Positions 28,271 to 36,677 are shown, counted from the first letter of the stretch. The stretch is 64,000 nt of DNA from Bin87 sp965203985 (GCA_965203985.1 CBDBDS010000002.1:496001-560000); one strand, 5' to 3'. Notes: generated by a model not told the origin, from the letters alone. Numbers and translations are program-made.

Positions 28271-28337
28271 TGCCGTTCACGGTCGGCGCATGGATGTGGG
28301 CGAAACATCGGACAGCGCAGGACCGGACGCACGGGTC

Positions 28338-29234
28338 TTAGTAATCGCCGGACGCCAGGCTGATCGACAGCACTCGGTCCTGACCGGCCAGGTCGGGCTC
28401 GACGGTAATCTCCGCCTCGGGAAAGGCTGCGGACGCCAGGGATCGGGCCTCGGAGAACTGCTCGGGGTCCATTTCCAACAGGATCACGCCGTGGGGCTTC
28501 AGGCGGGCGCCTTCGCCGCCGTGCGCCGTTGCGGCCTGCGATAACAGGCGCCGAATGTGGTCCAGGCCGTCGGCTCCGCCGTCCAGCGCGGCTACCGGTT
28601 CCCACTGGATTTCCGGTTGCAGGGTCGGGATCCGATCAGTGGGCAGGTAGGGGAGGTTGGCGACGATGACGTCCACCGGCTCGGGCAACGGCTCAAGGAG
28701 GTCACCCTTCAACAGGGTGACACGGTCGGCCACGTTGTGCATGCGCACGTTGTATGCGGCGACGTCCAGCGTGGCGTCGTAGGCATCGCTGGCGTAGATC
28801 CGCGCCGCCGGCAGGTGTATGGCCAGATTCACCGCGATGGCGCCGGTTCCGGTGCCAACGTCGGCGATCACCAGTTCCCGGCTTTCCATGCCCATGAGCG
28901 CCATGAAAAGGGCGTGCTCGACCATGGTCTCCGTCTCCGGACGGGGGATCAGCACGTCCGGGTTCACCAGCAGGTTGACGCCGTAGAACTCCCGATAGTT
29001 CAGGATGTAAGCCAGCGGTTCCCGGGTGAGGCGACGTTCCACGATGGCGGCCAGTTGCTCCTCCTGTTGGGGAGAGACCTGCGACTCCTGCTCCGCGAAG
29101 ATGGCCTGACGCGGCATTCGCATCACGTCCATCACCATCACCTCCGCCTCCAGCCGGGCGTCCGGTATCTCTGCGGACTCGAGGTTGCGGTGGGTTTCCT
29201 GGATTACGGTGCGCAGGTTGGGCATACGTCTCAA
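28338..29234 (-). CDS. prmC: Release factor glutamine methyltransferase PrmC
   Basis: 298-residue SAM-dependent methyltransferase that modifies the GGQ glutamine of peptide-chain release factors. It has an N-terminal helical domain, EPLAYILNYREFYG near 95, PRPETETMVEHAL near 120 and DVGTGTGAIAVNLA near 143. The active-site motif is NLPY (near 193) rather than the usual NPPY. It follows prfA, its substrate's gene, by 55 bases in the same direction, which is the classic arrangement. Confidence 0.93.
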   Translation of the reverse strand: MRRMPNLRTVIQETHRNLESAEIPDARLEAEVMVMDVMRMPRQAIFAEQESQVSPQQEEQLAAIVERRLTREPLAYILNYREFYGVNLLVNPDVLIPRPETETMVEHALFMALMGMESRELVIADVGTGTGAIAVNLAIHLPAARIYASDAYDATLDVAAYNVRMHNVADRVTLLKGDLLEPLPEPVDVIVANLPYLPTDRIPTLQPEIQWEPVAALDGGADGLDHIRRLLSQAATAHGGEGARLKPHGVILLEMDPEQFSEARSLASAAFPEAEITVEPDLAGQDRVLSISLASGDY

Positions 29235-29289
29235 TCGGCAAGGGCGACCCTGCGGCCGCCCCGGAACATGTTGGTCGTCGATATCGCGA

Positions 29290-30372
29290 TCAGGCGGACA
29301 CGCTGGCCAGGCCCCGTTCCTGGTCGTCGGCGATCAGGCGGTCGATGATGTCGCCCAACCCGCCGTCCATGAGGCGCTGAACCCCGTGCACCGACAGGCC
29401 GATCCGGTGGTCGGTGATGCGATCTTGTGGGTAGTTGTACGTCCGTATTTTCTCGGAGCGGTCACCGCTTCCGATCTGGGCCTTGCGGCTGTTGGAAATG
29501 GCAGCCTGGTGGCGCTCCTGTTCCGCCGCGTACAACCGGCTGCGCAGGATGGTCATGGCCTTGGACTTGTTCTTGTACTGCGACCGCTCGTCCTGACATA
29601 CCACGACCACACCGGTGGGTTCGTGTACGATCCTGACCGCCGTGGCCACCTTGTTGACGTTCTGACCGCCGTGGCCTCCGGCGTGGAAGATGTCGATGCG
29701 CAGGTCGTCCTCCTTGACGGCAACCTCGACCTCGTCGGCCTGTGGCAGCACGGCCACCGTGACCGTGGATGTATGGATGCGACCCTGCGTTTCCGTTTCG
29801 GGCACCCGTTGGACGCGGTGCACGCCGGCCTCGAACTTCAGCCGGCTGAAGGCGTTGTCCCCGTCGACGGAGAAAGCGATGCGGCTGAAACCGCCCAGGT
29901 CCGACGGGTTGGAGTCCAGTATCTCCACTGCCCAGCCCTGCTCCTGGGAGAAGCGCTGGTACATGCGGTAAAGGTCGCCGGCAAACAGCGAGGCTTCCTC
30001 CCCTCCGGCGGCGGCATGGATCTCCACGATGACGTCCCGCTCGTCGTTGGGGTCTTTGGGGAGCAGGGCGATGCGCAATTGCTGGGCCAACTGGGAAATC
30101 CTCTGCTCGACCTCGACCAGCTCCAGTTGGGCCATCTCCACCAGTTCGGGATCGCCGCCCTCGCTGACCAGCGCCTTGAGGTCGGCCTGCTCTTCAAACA
30201 GCTTGCGATGCAGGCTGTCGATGCCCACCAGTTCCTCGAGTCCGGATCGTTCCCGGTTCAATTCGCGGAGCTTGGCATAATCTGCAGCCACTTCCGGTCG
30301 CGCCATCTCGTCTTCGATGGACCGATAACGGTCCACGATAGGCTGCAGTTTGTCGAATATATCTGCCATCAC
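29290..30372 (-). CDS. prfA: Peptide chain release factor 1
   Basis: 360 residues, the standard RF1 length. The GGQ loop GGHGGQNVNKVATAVR (near 230) enters the peptidyl-transferase centre, and the stop-codon-reading loop lies in RVPETETQGRIHTS near 185, i.e. a P-x-T type RF1 motif for UAA and UAG. FAGDLYRMYQRFSQEQGW is also typical. First gene of a leftward prfA-prmC-phosphoesterase-NYN cluster. Its presence shows that the host reads UAG as stop. Confidence 0.96.
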   Translation of the reverse strand: MMADIFDKLQPIVDRYRSIEDEMARPEVAADYAKLRELNRERSGLEELVGIDSLHRKLFEEQADLKALVSEGGDPELVEMAQLELVEVEQRISQLAQQLRIALLPKDPNDERDVIVEIHAAAGGEEASLFAGDLYRMYQRFSQEQGWAVEILDSNPSDLGGFSRIAFSVDGDNAFSRLKFEAGVHRVQRVPETETQGRIHTSTVTVAVLPQADEVEVAVKEDDLRIDIFHAGGHGGQNVNKVATAVRIVHEPTGVVVVCQDERSQYKNKSKAMTILRSRLYAAEQERHQAAISNSRKAQIGSGDRSEKIRTYNYPQDRITDHRIGLSVHGVQRLMDGGLGDIIDRLIADDQERGLASVSA

Positions 30373-30528
30373 ACACCGCGCGAGGTTGGGAAACTACTCG
30401 GGATTATAACTTAGCCCCCGGAATATCTACAAGGAGGATACGCGCAAACCGCAAAACCGGACCGCCGTCTCCGGTTGCCAGAACCAAGGGCCGCTCCGAA
30501 GTCCAGACCGGGCTGAAGCGTAGACCCT

Positions 30529-30822
30529 TCAGTTGTTCGGGTTGCCATCATCGTCCGACTTGTCGTCGCCACGACCGCGGATCCGAGTAACCAGGTCCCA
30601 AACGAACGAGCCGATTTCATTGCCGGCAGTCACCAGGGCGGAGATCCGCGCCGATGTGTCCAGCATGATGCACGAAGCCGCCTCAAAGTTGGTCGCCGCC
30701 CGCCGGATCCTTGGATATATCTTCAACGCCACCACGGTGAGCGCCAACGCCGCTACGGTCACCATGACGGCCATAACGATAATTGCAATGTCTCGGATAA
30801 TCGACACGACGTCGGGCGACAT
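30529..30822 (-). CDS. Small single-pass membrane protein, unknown
   Basis: 97 residues. One long hydrophobic helix lies at about 8-33 (IRDIAIIVMAVMVTVAALALTV), followed by an amphipathic helical stretch and an acidic, Asp/Asn-rich tail. The layout resembles DUF948/YtxH-like membrane-associated helper proteins, and a YtxH-like gene lies immediately upstream. I cannot assign it to a family with confidence. The gap to prfA holds nothing further. Confidence 0.6.
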   Translation of the reverse strand: MSPDVVSIIRDIAIIVMAVMVTVAALALTVVALKIYPRIRRAATNFEAASCIMLDTSARISALVTAGNEIGSFVWDLVTRIRGRGDDKSDDDGNPNN

Positions 30823-30849
30823 AAAACGCTGTCCTTCCTATCGGGGCAC

Positions 30850-30892
30850 AAAAAGCGCCGGGACGACGGTCTGTTCAACCGTCGTCCCGGCG
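30850..30892 (-). terminator. Rho-independent terminator
   Basis: 15-bp perfect stem cgccgggacgacggt/accgtcgtcccggcg with a 7-base loop. Reading leftward it is followed by CTTTTTG (30850-30854 on the plus strand is aaaaa). It terminates the YtxH-like gene. Confidence 0.85.
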
Positions 30893-30903
30893 GACGGTCC
30901 AGG

Positions 30904-31122
30904 CTAACCTTCGGAGTCCAGCTCGGCGTCGGTGTCTCCGGCCGCGATTCGGCTGCGGATGCGCTGCCAATAGTCACGGCCGCGCTCCACGGCCTGATTG
31001 GCGCCCTGCGTCAACGCCTGTCGCGTTTCCCGTCCACTGCGCGGCGCCAGCAGCATACCGAGGCCAACCCCGATGCCGATGCCGGCGGCCAGCAGGATCA
31101 AATCACGTTGGGTGCGGTTCAT
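30904..31122 (-). CDS. YtxH-domain small membrane protein
   Basis: 72 residues from the ATG at 31122, chosen because aggaggtctta precedes it; a longer frame exists but lacks this. One transmembrane helix (about 8-25, LILLAAGIGIGVGLGMLLAP) is followed by APRSGRETRQAL, the typical YtxH junction, and an acidic tail. YtxH proteins are small envelope proteins, often stress-related in Firmicutes; the role here is unknown. Monocistronic, ending at a strong terminator. Confidence 0.8.
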   Translation of the reverse strand: MNRTQRDLILLAAGIGIGVGLGMLLAPRSGRETRQALTQGANQAVERGRDYWQRIRSRIAAGDTDAELDSEG

Positions 31123-31354
31123 GTAAGACCTCCTGAAATTGACTGTACGTACCCAATTATACAACGCGGGATCGCCTTGGCCGGCGGGCCCGTCGTCACC
31201 GTTATGACCAAATTGGGGTCGAGCAGGGTCGATTTGCACGTTGATTCACCGGGCACGAGATCGATGGTATATCGTTTTTGTAAATATAATATATTATGAA
31301 TGGAGATAAAAATCAACCGCGCTGCTTGGAGCCGTCCCACCTGCTGGCGGTGGA

Positions 31355-32173
31355 TCAGACTCGCTGCTGCCAGCAGTCCTCTGCGACCGCGACTGGCCCG
31401 TCGTAAATCGACCGCGCCTCTTCGATCAGAGCTTCGGTGTCTGTGTGGTAATCGTTGTGAATGTGCGTGATGGTCAACCCGCCCACGCCGGCCATCTGGG
31501 CGATGCGCGCCGCTTCCGCCGCCGTGGAGTGCGCGGTGCCGTCGGCCATCTCGCGTTTCGCTTCGGTGCAAAGCGCCTCGTGGATCAACAGCGTCGCTCC
31601 CTGTGCTAAATCCGCCAGGTCGGGACACCAACGGGTGTCGCCGGAAAACACCACGGCATGCCCGCCCGATTCAACCCGCCAGGCCATCGCTCCCCTGATG
31701 TGGTTGACCTGCGTGGAACGGGCTCGCACGCCCGGGGTCAATTGCACCCACTCCCCCGGCTCAGTGGGGCGGAACATGATGGACCTCCGCCCGTCACGCC
31801 TGAGCGCTCCCTCGGCGTCGACGGTGAGCCCTCGGGTCGGCAGGGCCAGCAGGGTGCCGATGTCGGCCATGGCCTGTTCGGAGCCATAGACCTGCATGGG
31901 GTGTTCTTCCTCATTGCGTCGGCTGCGCTGCATCTCGATGTGCGGCAACCCCTCGCAGTGGTCGGCATGGCTGTGGCTCAACAGGCAATGGTCAAAGTCG
32001 TTCGGCGACATTCCCAATTCATGCCCATGCCGCAGCACGGTGTTGCCCGACGCCGCATCCAGCAGGATCCGCTCGCCGGTAGGGCAATCCACGACAATGG
32101 CGGTGTGATTGCGCATGATGCAGCCACCCGCGCCCGTGCCCAGGTAACTGATGGTAAAGCCTGCCGTTGTCAA
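31355..32173 (-). CDS. MBL-fold hydrolase, RNase Z-like
   Basis: 272 residues from the TTG at 32173, which has GGGGGA upstream and begins TTAGFTISYLGTGAGG, the proper first strand; the longer frame to 32263 runs into a repeat. The zinc motif is SHSHADH (His67, His69, Asp71, His72). SGDTRWCPDLADLAQGATLLIHEA and a late His (THIHNDYH) complete the site. The overall pattern is that of the RNase Z/phnP/arylsulfatase-type MBL branch. The exact substrate is unknown. Confidence 0.83.
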   Translation of the reverse strand: MTTAGFTISYLGTGAGGCIMRNHTAIVVDCPTGERILLDAASGNTVLRHGHELGMSPNDFDHCLLSHSHADHCEGLPHIEMQRSRRNEEEHPMQVYGSEQAMADIGTLLALPTRGLTVDAEGALRRDGRRSIMFRPTEPGEWVQLTPGVRARSTQVNHIRGAMAWRVESGGHAVVFSGDTRWCPDLADLAQGATLLIHEALCTEAKREMADGTAHSTAAEAARIAQMAGVGGLTITHIHNDYHTDTEALIEEARSIYDGPVAVAEDCWQQRV

Positions 32174-32194
32174 AATATCCCCCCTGGAAATCGT

Positions 32195-32300
32195 CAGAAG
32201 CAGGATTTTCTGGATTAGAGGATTAGCAGGATTGCAGCTCGTTAAATGGCGTAACGGCCTCAATCCTGACCATCATACTCATCCACCAATCCTGATTCTG
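32195..32300. repeat. MITE-like element, copy 3 (diverged)
   Basis: Left arm cagaagcaggattttctgga... and right arm ...caccaatcctgattctg are imperfect inverted repeats of about 40 bases. They share the 'caggat/atcctg' periodic motif with the elements at 10294 and 38394 but lack the ttacatcgatg ends. It overlaps the upstream edge of the MBL gene. Confidence 0.5.
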
Positions 32301-32305
32301 GCTCG

Positions 32306-33307
32306 TTATTGTAGCGTGACCCGTGAATGGGGCAGCACCGCCGGGTTCACCAGGAACTCCGGCATTCGCCCCTGCAGCACGTCCACCGTGGCCTGCGCCG
32401 TGCGGACCTCCAGTTCCAGCACCGACTGCTGCGACAGGAAGGCGACGTGAGGCGTGACGATCACGTTGTCCATGGCGAACAGCGGATGGTCGGCCGGCGG
32501 GGCAGACGACTCCATCACGTCCAGACCGGCGCCGGCGATCTGCCCGCCTCGCAGCGCGTCGATCAACGCCGGCTCGTCGATGATGGGGCCGCGGGCACAG
32601 TTGATGATGTAGGCCGACGGTTTCATGAGCCCGAACGCGGTCGCGCCGATGAGACCCCGCGTCTCGTCGTTCAGCGGCGTGTGGACCGTCACGTAGTCGG
32701 ACGCTGCCAGCAGATCGTCCAGCGTCGCCGCCGACACGCCGTCGGACAATGCGGCATCAGCGGGCAGGTACGGGTCGTGGACCACCACATCCAGCCCGAA
32801 AGCCCGGGCTTTATCCGCCACGGCGCGGCCGATGCGCCCGAAACCGACGATGCCGATGGTCTGGCCGCGCAGCCGGGTCAGCGGGTGCGGCGACGGCGTG
32901 CCTTCCCAGCGTCCGGCCTTGGCAACGCCGTCATAGAACCCCACCAGCCGGTTCCAGGTCAGCAGCAGGGCCATCACGTGGTCGCTGACCTCGTCCACGC
33001 AGTAGTCGGGCACGTAGGTGACCGGGATGCCCAGTTCGGTTGCCACGTCCACGGCGATGTTGTCCACGCCCACGCCGTAGCGGCTGATGACCCGGCACCT
33101 CTCCGCCGCCCGCACCACCGCCGGCGTCACCTGAGCGAAGCAGGTCATGATGCCGTCGCAGTCGGCCGCCAGCGCGGCCAGCGTCGCCTCCGACCCGTCC
33201 GGCGCCTCCACCACTTCCACGCCATCGCCCAGGCCGGCGACAAGAACCTCCCGCTCGGGCGCGGTGGAGGGCCAGACGAAATCGGTGATGAGGATGCGAG
33301 TGGGCAT
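32306..33307 (-). CDS. D-2-hydroxyacid dehydrogenase (CtBP/PGDH-like)
   Basis: 333-residue NAD-dependent D-isomer-specific 2-hydroxyacid dehydrogenase. The Rossmann glycine loop is GIVGFGRIGRAVADKA near residue 152. The substrate Arg lies in NCARGPIIDE near 240, with a Glu following, and the catalytic His is in TPHVAFLSQQS near 293. The substrate-binding loop near 78 (SRYGVGVDNIA) resembles the CtBP group. Complete. The keto acid substrate is unknown. Confidence 0.9.
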   Translation of the reverse strand: MPTRILITDFVWPSTAPEREVLVAGLGDGVEVVEAPDGSEATLAALAADCDGIMTCFAQVTPAVVRAAERCRVISRYGVGVDNIAVDVATELGIPVTYVPDYCVDEVSDHVMALLLTWNRLVGFYDGVAKAGRWEGTPSPHPLTRLRGQTIGIVGFGRIGRAVADKARAFGLDVVVHDPYLPADAALSDGVSAATLDDLLAASDYVTVHTPLNDETRGLIGATAFGLMKPSAYIINCARGPIIDEPALIDALRGGQIAGAGLDVMESSAPPADHPLFAMDNVIVTPHVAFLSQQSVLELEVRTAQATVDVLQGRMPEFLVNPAVLPHSRVTLQ

Positions 33308-33333
33308 AGCAGTTGGGTTAGGTCTTCCGAAGA

Positions 33334-33813
33334 TTAGTCGGTGGGAGAGGGTTCCGCAAGCGCATCCGCCCCGTGGCCGGCCAGGAGTTCACGGACGGCG
33401 GGGGCCAGTTTAGCGGGAATCAGCATCATCGTCAGGCCGTCGGGCTTGAAGTCAGCTGCTTCTTCCCCCAGCTCTTCCTCTTCGGCCAGGGCTTCGGCGA
33501 TCAGGCGGTGGACGCGCTCCGCATCCCAGCCGGGCGGAAAGTTGCCGGGCCCGTCCGACTTCCGATCAAGCCACGCCTGAGCCGCCGCGGCTTCTTCGGG
33601 ATTGTCAGCCTCGTGGCGCGCGATCATGTCCTTGACGGTGGCGAGCAACTCTTTGGGCACCAGCACGTCCACGGTATGGGGATTCTCGTACGCGTATTCC
33701 CATTGCGCAATCCATTCCTCTTCAGTGAGGGAATCAAAGTATTTTGCAAGTTCCTGCATCTCTTTGAGTTCATCGGGATCCCAATCGGATTGGTACGTGG
33801 TGGGGTCTTTCAT
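33334..33813 (-). CDS. Acidic protein with internal repeat, unknown function
   Basis: 158 residues from the ATG at 33813, favoured over 33879 because ggagagg stands just upstream. Glu/Asp-rich and helical. Two related segments, VDVLVPKELLATVKDMIARH (about 49-68) and LTMMLIPAKLAPAVRELLAG (about 126-145), look like an internal duplication. No known domain. It is the last gene of the nuclease-helicase/HicB operon and could be a partner or regulator, but that is inference from position only. Confidence 0.65.
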   Translation of the reverse strand: MKDPTTYQSDWDPDELKEMQELAKYFDSLTEEEWIAQWEYAYENPHTVDVLVPKELLATVKDMIARHEADNPEEAAAAQAWLDRKSDGPGNFPPGWDAERVHRLIAEALAEEEELGEEAADFKPDGLTMMLIPAKLAPAVRELLAGHGADALAEPSPTD

Positions 33814-33891
33814 CGTCCTCTCCGTTTCGATGGGACCGTCCAGAGTGTCCTCCACGTCGTGCACGTAAATGTGGGGCATCTCGTTTCTGGA

Positions 33892-34095
33892 TCAATGCAA
33901 GACCGAAGGCCCATCGTTCAGCCGATGCTCGACTTCAGCGCCCGAAGCCGTCTCAAAAAACAGCTCCAAAGCCTCGTTGAGGTTATCGCGGGCCTCGTCC
34001 ACGGTATCGCCCTGGCTGGCGATGTCGAGTTCTGGGCAGAGGGCAACATAGCCGTCGCCATCGCGTTCGATAACTGCCGTAGGTTGCCTGGTCAC
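33892..34095 (-). CDS. HicB-like protein (orphan antitoxin-type)
   Basis: 67 residues of the HicB partial-RNase-H fold: TAVIERDGDGYVALCPELDIASQGDTVDEARDNLNEALELFFE by pattern, with the hallmark 'CPELD..SQGDT.DEA..NL.EA'. It lacks the C-terminal DNA-binding extension of long HicB proteins, and no hicA is adjacent. Its start overlaps the helicase stop by four bases (ATGA), so it is translationally coupled to that gene. A regular hicBA pair is 2 kb away, on the other side of the helicase gene. Confidence 0.85.
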   Translation of the reverse strand: MTRQPTAVIERDGDGYVALCPELDIASQGDTVDEARDNLNEALELFFETASGAEVEHRLNDGPSVLH

Positions 34096-36134
34096 GCTGA
34101 CTCCTCCAGGAAAGCAGGATCATCTTGGTAGTCGTCTTCCAGCAACGGAACTCCCGCTTTTCGTAACGCATCGAAAACGCGGTCAAAACCCGTGGGATTG
34201 CGGGTAGAATCTCGCGGGTCGCCTGGAGGAACCCAGATAACAAGCCCTTTACGCGCACGGGTCAGCAGAACTCTATACCTGTTGCGAGTATACCTGCGGG
34301 CTATTTTATGGTTTACCGACTGCCAATCCTTTCCGCGAAATCTACGATATTCCCACTTGGACTGTTGCGCATCTGGAAGCAAATCTCCACCCCAGCACAA
34401 ACCTACCCAGTCCAACTCCAACCCTTGGCACTCAAACTCCGACGCGGCCACCTCCAGCGACACACTAGAGCGAATATCTTCGTCCCCAGCCAAAAACCAA
34501 GTAACGAAATCGTAGCCGGAGCGGAAAGCGCTTGATCTTTCGATCCCATATGCCCGGAGCCGTTGATCCTGTGAAGTGGCCACCAATCCTGATCGCTCGT
34601 TCGGTTCTACGTCGTGACGCTGGCGAAGCCAGGATCGGGCGCTGCTGAGCTCTCGCGTAACAAAGCAAGGGAATTCCACGCTGGCTGGGAACTTACGCGT
34701 GGCCTGTTCTAAGTCCAACTCCAGGAAATCGTTCACCCACTCAGCCCATTTCTGGGCCCGATGACTCCTAACAACTACATTGAGGTGAGCCAATGGCTCC
34801 TGAAGCAACGCAAGCTCGGGTGGCTGCTCGTTCGCAAACAATCGATGACCTGCTACGCTATCTCCGCCGGTTAGCACCTCAGGGGCGGCGACCACACGCC
34901 AGGTGTCGCGCCTCTCTTTCAGAGAACGTCCCCACTCTTCGAGACCAGCTTCACCATCATAGATTTCTTGGCCGGCGCCCACTAGGGCGACAACGACAGC
35001 CCAATCGGGAACCCGTTCCATTACGTCCAAAAGCAACTCGGGTTCTGATGCGTTGATCGGCTCCAATCCTTTGTTTTTGCGGCTCCTGTCAATCTTGCGA
35101 GCATCCCAAGCTCTTTGCGCTTCGTCGAACACTACTATGTGCTCTGGAGGCAGGGATTGCTGACTATTTTCAAGAAAGTTATGCACGTTCTGGATCAGCG
35201 TCTCTACCGTACGGTCCGCGTGTTGTGTAGCGTGATCGGGATCCCGTGAATCTCGCGCGACTGCCGCACGTATCACATCCACCAAAGGGCCGTTCCCGGA
35301 CAAAAACACCGGTAACGTCTCATACGATCCGCTCACCCGGAGATCGTGGACAACTTCAAGCCCAGCCAATGTTTTGCCCGCTCCGGGCACGCCCGTAACG
35401 AAACATATCGTTCTCCGGCCACACTCCCGGGCGTCTTGAACTGCTCGCGCAAGCATGTCGACCGTCTGGTCCAAGTTGTGTGCATATTTATGGGATATTT
35501 CGCGTACATTATTGCCAGCATAAATTTCCCGTGCCGCCGCCACAATATCAAGCGTCGGACGGTAAGCCGAGGACAGCCAGGTCCAAGGGTTTATCGGAGT
35601 CGAGGCAACATTCACCGCATGTTGCTCGCTCCGACGCAACCATTGCGTTAAATCTGAGCCGTTGGATAGCACCAATCCGGTGACCCCGTCTGAGATGCAG
35701 AAATCAACGGGTGGGTTTATCGCCGGAGCGCCTGTTGCACACAAAATTGGCACGATACGCCGACTTTGCGATTCTGCATGGAAGTCGCGAAGGTCAAGAC
35801 TATAAGCTTCGGTTTGCCAACGAGCAGCCGCATCGTGACGCTCAGCACCAACTTTGAACTCGACCACGTATACGGTGGTGGCGCTAAGAAGGATCACGTC
35901 CGGTCTACGCGAACGACGCGGAATCTCGTATTCCAATACGATGAACCAATCCTCGAATTGGTCATCCGACAGTTGGCAGCGCAGAAAATCAGCGGTATCA
36001 CGCCAAGCCCAGTTTTGTTGGGGTACAACATCGTGACCGCCAGACGATTGCACGCCGCGCAACGATTGGCCGATTATGGCGTTGGGGTCCGCATCTATAA
36101 AGTCCCTGATGTAACCCGCATATCCGTGTGGCAT
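34092..36134 (-). CDS. PD-(D/E)xK nuclease fused to SF1-type helicase (DUF2075)
   Basis: 680 residues. The N-terminal region has a PD-(D/E)xK-like core: RRPDVILL near 77 and VYVVEFKVG with Glu92 and Lys94. The DUF2075/Schlafen-type P-loop helicase follows: Walker A TGVPGAGKTL at about 247-256, Walker B IVVFDEAQRAW near 338, and a late arginine motif, NRYRVLLTRARKGLVIWVP, near 628. It is likely a nucleic-acid-cleaving, ATP-driven enzyme; such fusions occur in defence islands. AGGGGG precedes the ATG. Coupled to hicB-like and an unknown gene. Confidence 0.85.
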   Translation of the reverse strand: MPHGYAGYIRDFIDADPNAIIGQSLRGVQSSGGHDVVPQQNWAWRDTADFLRCQLSDDQFEDWFIVLEYEIPRRSRRPDVILLSATTVYVVEFKVGAERHDAAARWQTEAYSLDLRDFHAESQSRRIVPILCATGAPAINPPVDFCISDGVTGLVLSNGSDLTQWLRRSEQHAVNVASTPINPWTWLSSAYRPTLDIVAAAREIYAGNNVREISHKYAHNLDQTVDMLARAVQDARECGRRTICFVTGVPGAGKTLAGLEVVHDLRVSGSYETLPVFLSGNGPLVDVIRAAVARDSRDPDHATQHADRTVETLIQNVHNFLENSQQSLPPEHIVVFDEAQRAWDARKIDRSRKNKGLEPINASEPELLLDVMERVPDWAVVVALVGAGQEIYDGEAGLEEWGRSLKERRDTWRVVAAPEVLTGGDSVAGHRLFANEQPPELALLQEPLAHLNVVVRSHRAQKWAEWVNDFLELDLEQATRKFPASVEFPCFVTRELSSARSWLRQRHDVEPNERSGLVATSQDQRLRAYGIERSSAFRSGYDFVTWFLAGDEDIRSSVSLEVAASEFECQGLELDWVGLCWGGDLLPDAQQSKWEYRRFRGKDWQSVNHKIARRYTRNRYRVLLTRARKGLVIWVPPGDPRDSTRNPTGFDRVFDALRKAGVPLLEDDYQDDPAFLEESA

Positions 36135-36140
36135 GTTTGC

Positions 36141-36177
36141 CCCCTACGTAAACGGCGTCGCCATCATGCCTGCCGGC
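36141..36177. repeat. Direct repeat, left copy, flanking hicBA
   Basis: cccctacgtaaacggcgtcg followed by catcatgcc and ccggc, matching 36641-36677 at 34 of 37 positions and exactly 500 bases away. On the minus strand it would encode the tail AGMMATPFT-stop, a near copy of the GMMPTPFT-stop end of the thiamine-pyrophosphate enzyme gene. It supplies the ribosome site region of the nuclease-helicase gene. Confidence 0.85.
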
Positions 36178-36184
36178 TCTTCAG

Positions 36185-36406
36185 TCAGAGCGCGGCGCAG
36201 AACTCGGCCACGGTCAGTCCGGCATCACGGATGAGGCGGCGCAGTGTTCCTTTGGCCACCGTGGAATGATTGGGCACAGAGATCGTCGTCATTTCTCCCG
36301 CTTTGGTCATCACTATGTGGCTACCCCGCTGGCGGGCCACCTCCCAGCCGAAGCGTTCAAAGTTGCGCACCGTCTCCGAGCCGCTCAAGACCGGCAACTG
36401 GGGCAT
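36185..36406 (-). CDS. hicA: HicA toxin (type II toxin-antitoxin)
   Basis: 73-residue HicA mRNA interferase with a double-stranded-RNA-binding-like fold. LSGSETVRNFERFGWEVARQRGSHIVMTK by pattern and the catalytic His in the RGSHIVM segment (near residue 29) are diagnostic, as is the ending GTLRRLIRDAGLT. It would cleave mRNA until neutralised by HicB. The start overlaps the last base of the hicB stop. The pair lies between the 37-bp direct repeats. Confidence 0.92.
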   Translation of the reverse strand: MPQLPVLSGSETVRNFERFGWEVARQRGSHIVMTKAGEMTTISVPNHSTVAKGTLRRLIRDAGLTVAEFCAAL

Positions 36407-36612
36407 TACAAGGCAACCTCCACCTGCCGCGTTTCGACAGTGAGCGGCAGGCCCCGTTCGGCGCGAACTTCCATGCAGAGCTCGATGGCTTCCCGGATGT
36501 TCGACAGCGCTTCATCCTTCGTATCACCCTGACTGACGCAGCCCGGAATGGCCGGGCATTCCACGATCCAGACGCCATCTTCATCCCGGTCGATGGTCAC
36601 CGTGAGTTTCAT
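36406..36612 (-). CDS. hicB: HicB antitoxin
   Basis: 68-residue HicB. VTIDRDEDGVWIVECPAIPGCVSQGDTKDEALSNIREAIELCME by pattern is the partial RNase-H fold with the conserved PAIPGCVSQGDT segment. Short form without a clear ribbon-helix-helix tail. Antitoxin-first gene order. The start ATG is preceded by gggaggattgagcc. It neutralises HicA and probably represses the operon. Confidence 0.92.
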   Translation of the reverse strand: MKLTVTIDRDEDGVWIVECPAIPGCVSQGDTKDEALSNIREAIELCMEVRAERGLPLTVETRQVEVAL

Positions 36613-36640
36613 GGCTCAATCCTCCCTGCGCCGGGTCAAT

Positions 36641-36677
36641 CCCCTACGTAAACGGCGTCGGCATCATGCCCACCGGC
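36641..36677. repeat. Direct repeat, right copy (3' end of TPP enzyme gene)
   Basis: Right copy of the 37-bp repeat; it is the natural 3' end of the thiamine-pyrophosphate enzyme gene on the minus strand. Together with 36141-36177 it brackets hicBA, as att-like repeats do after integration at a gene's 3' end. Confidence 0.85.
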
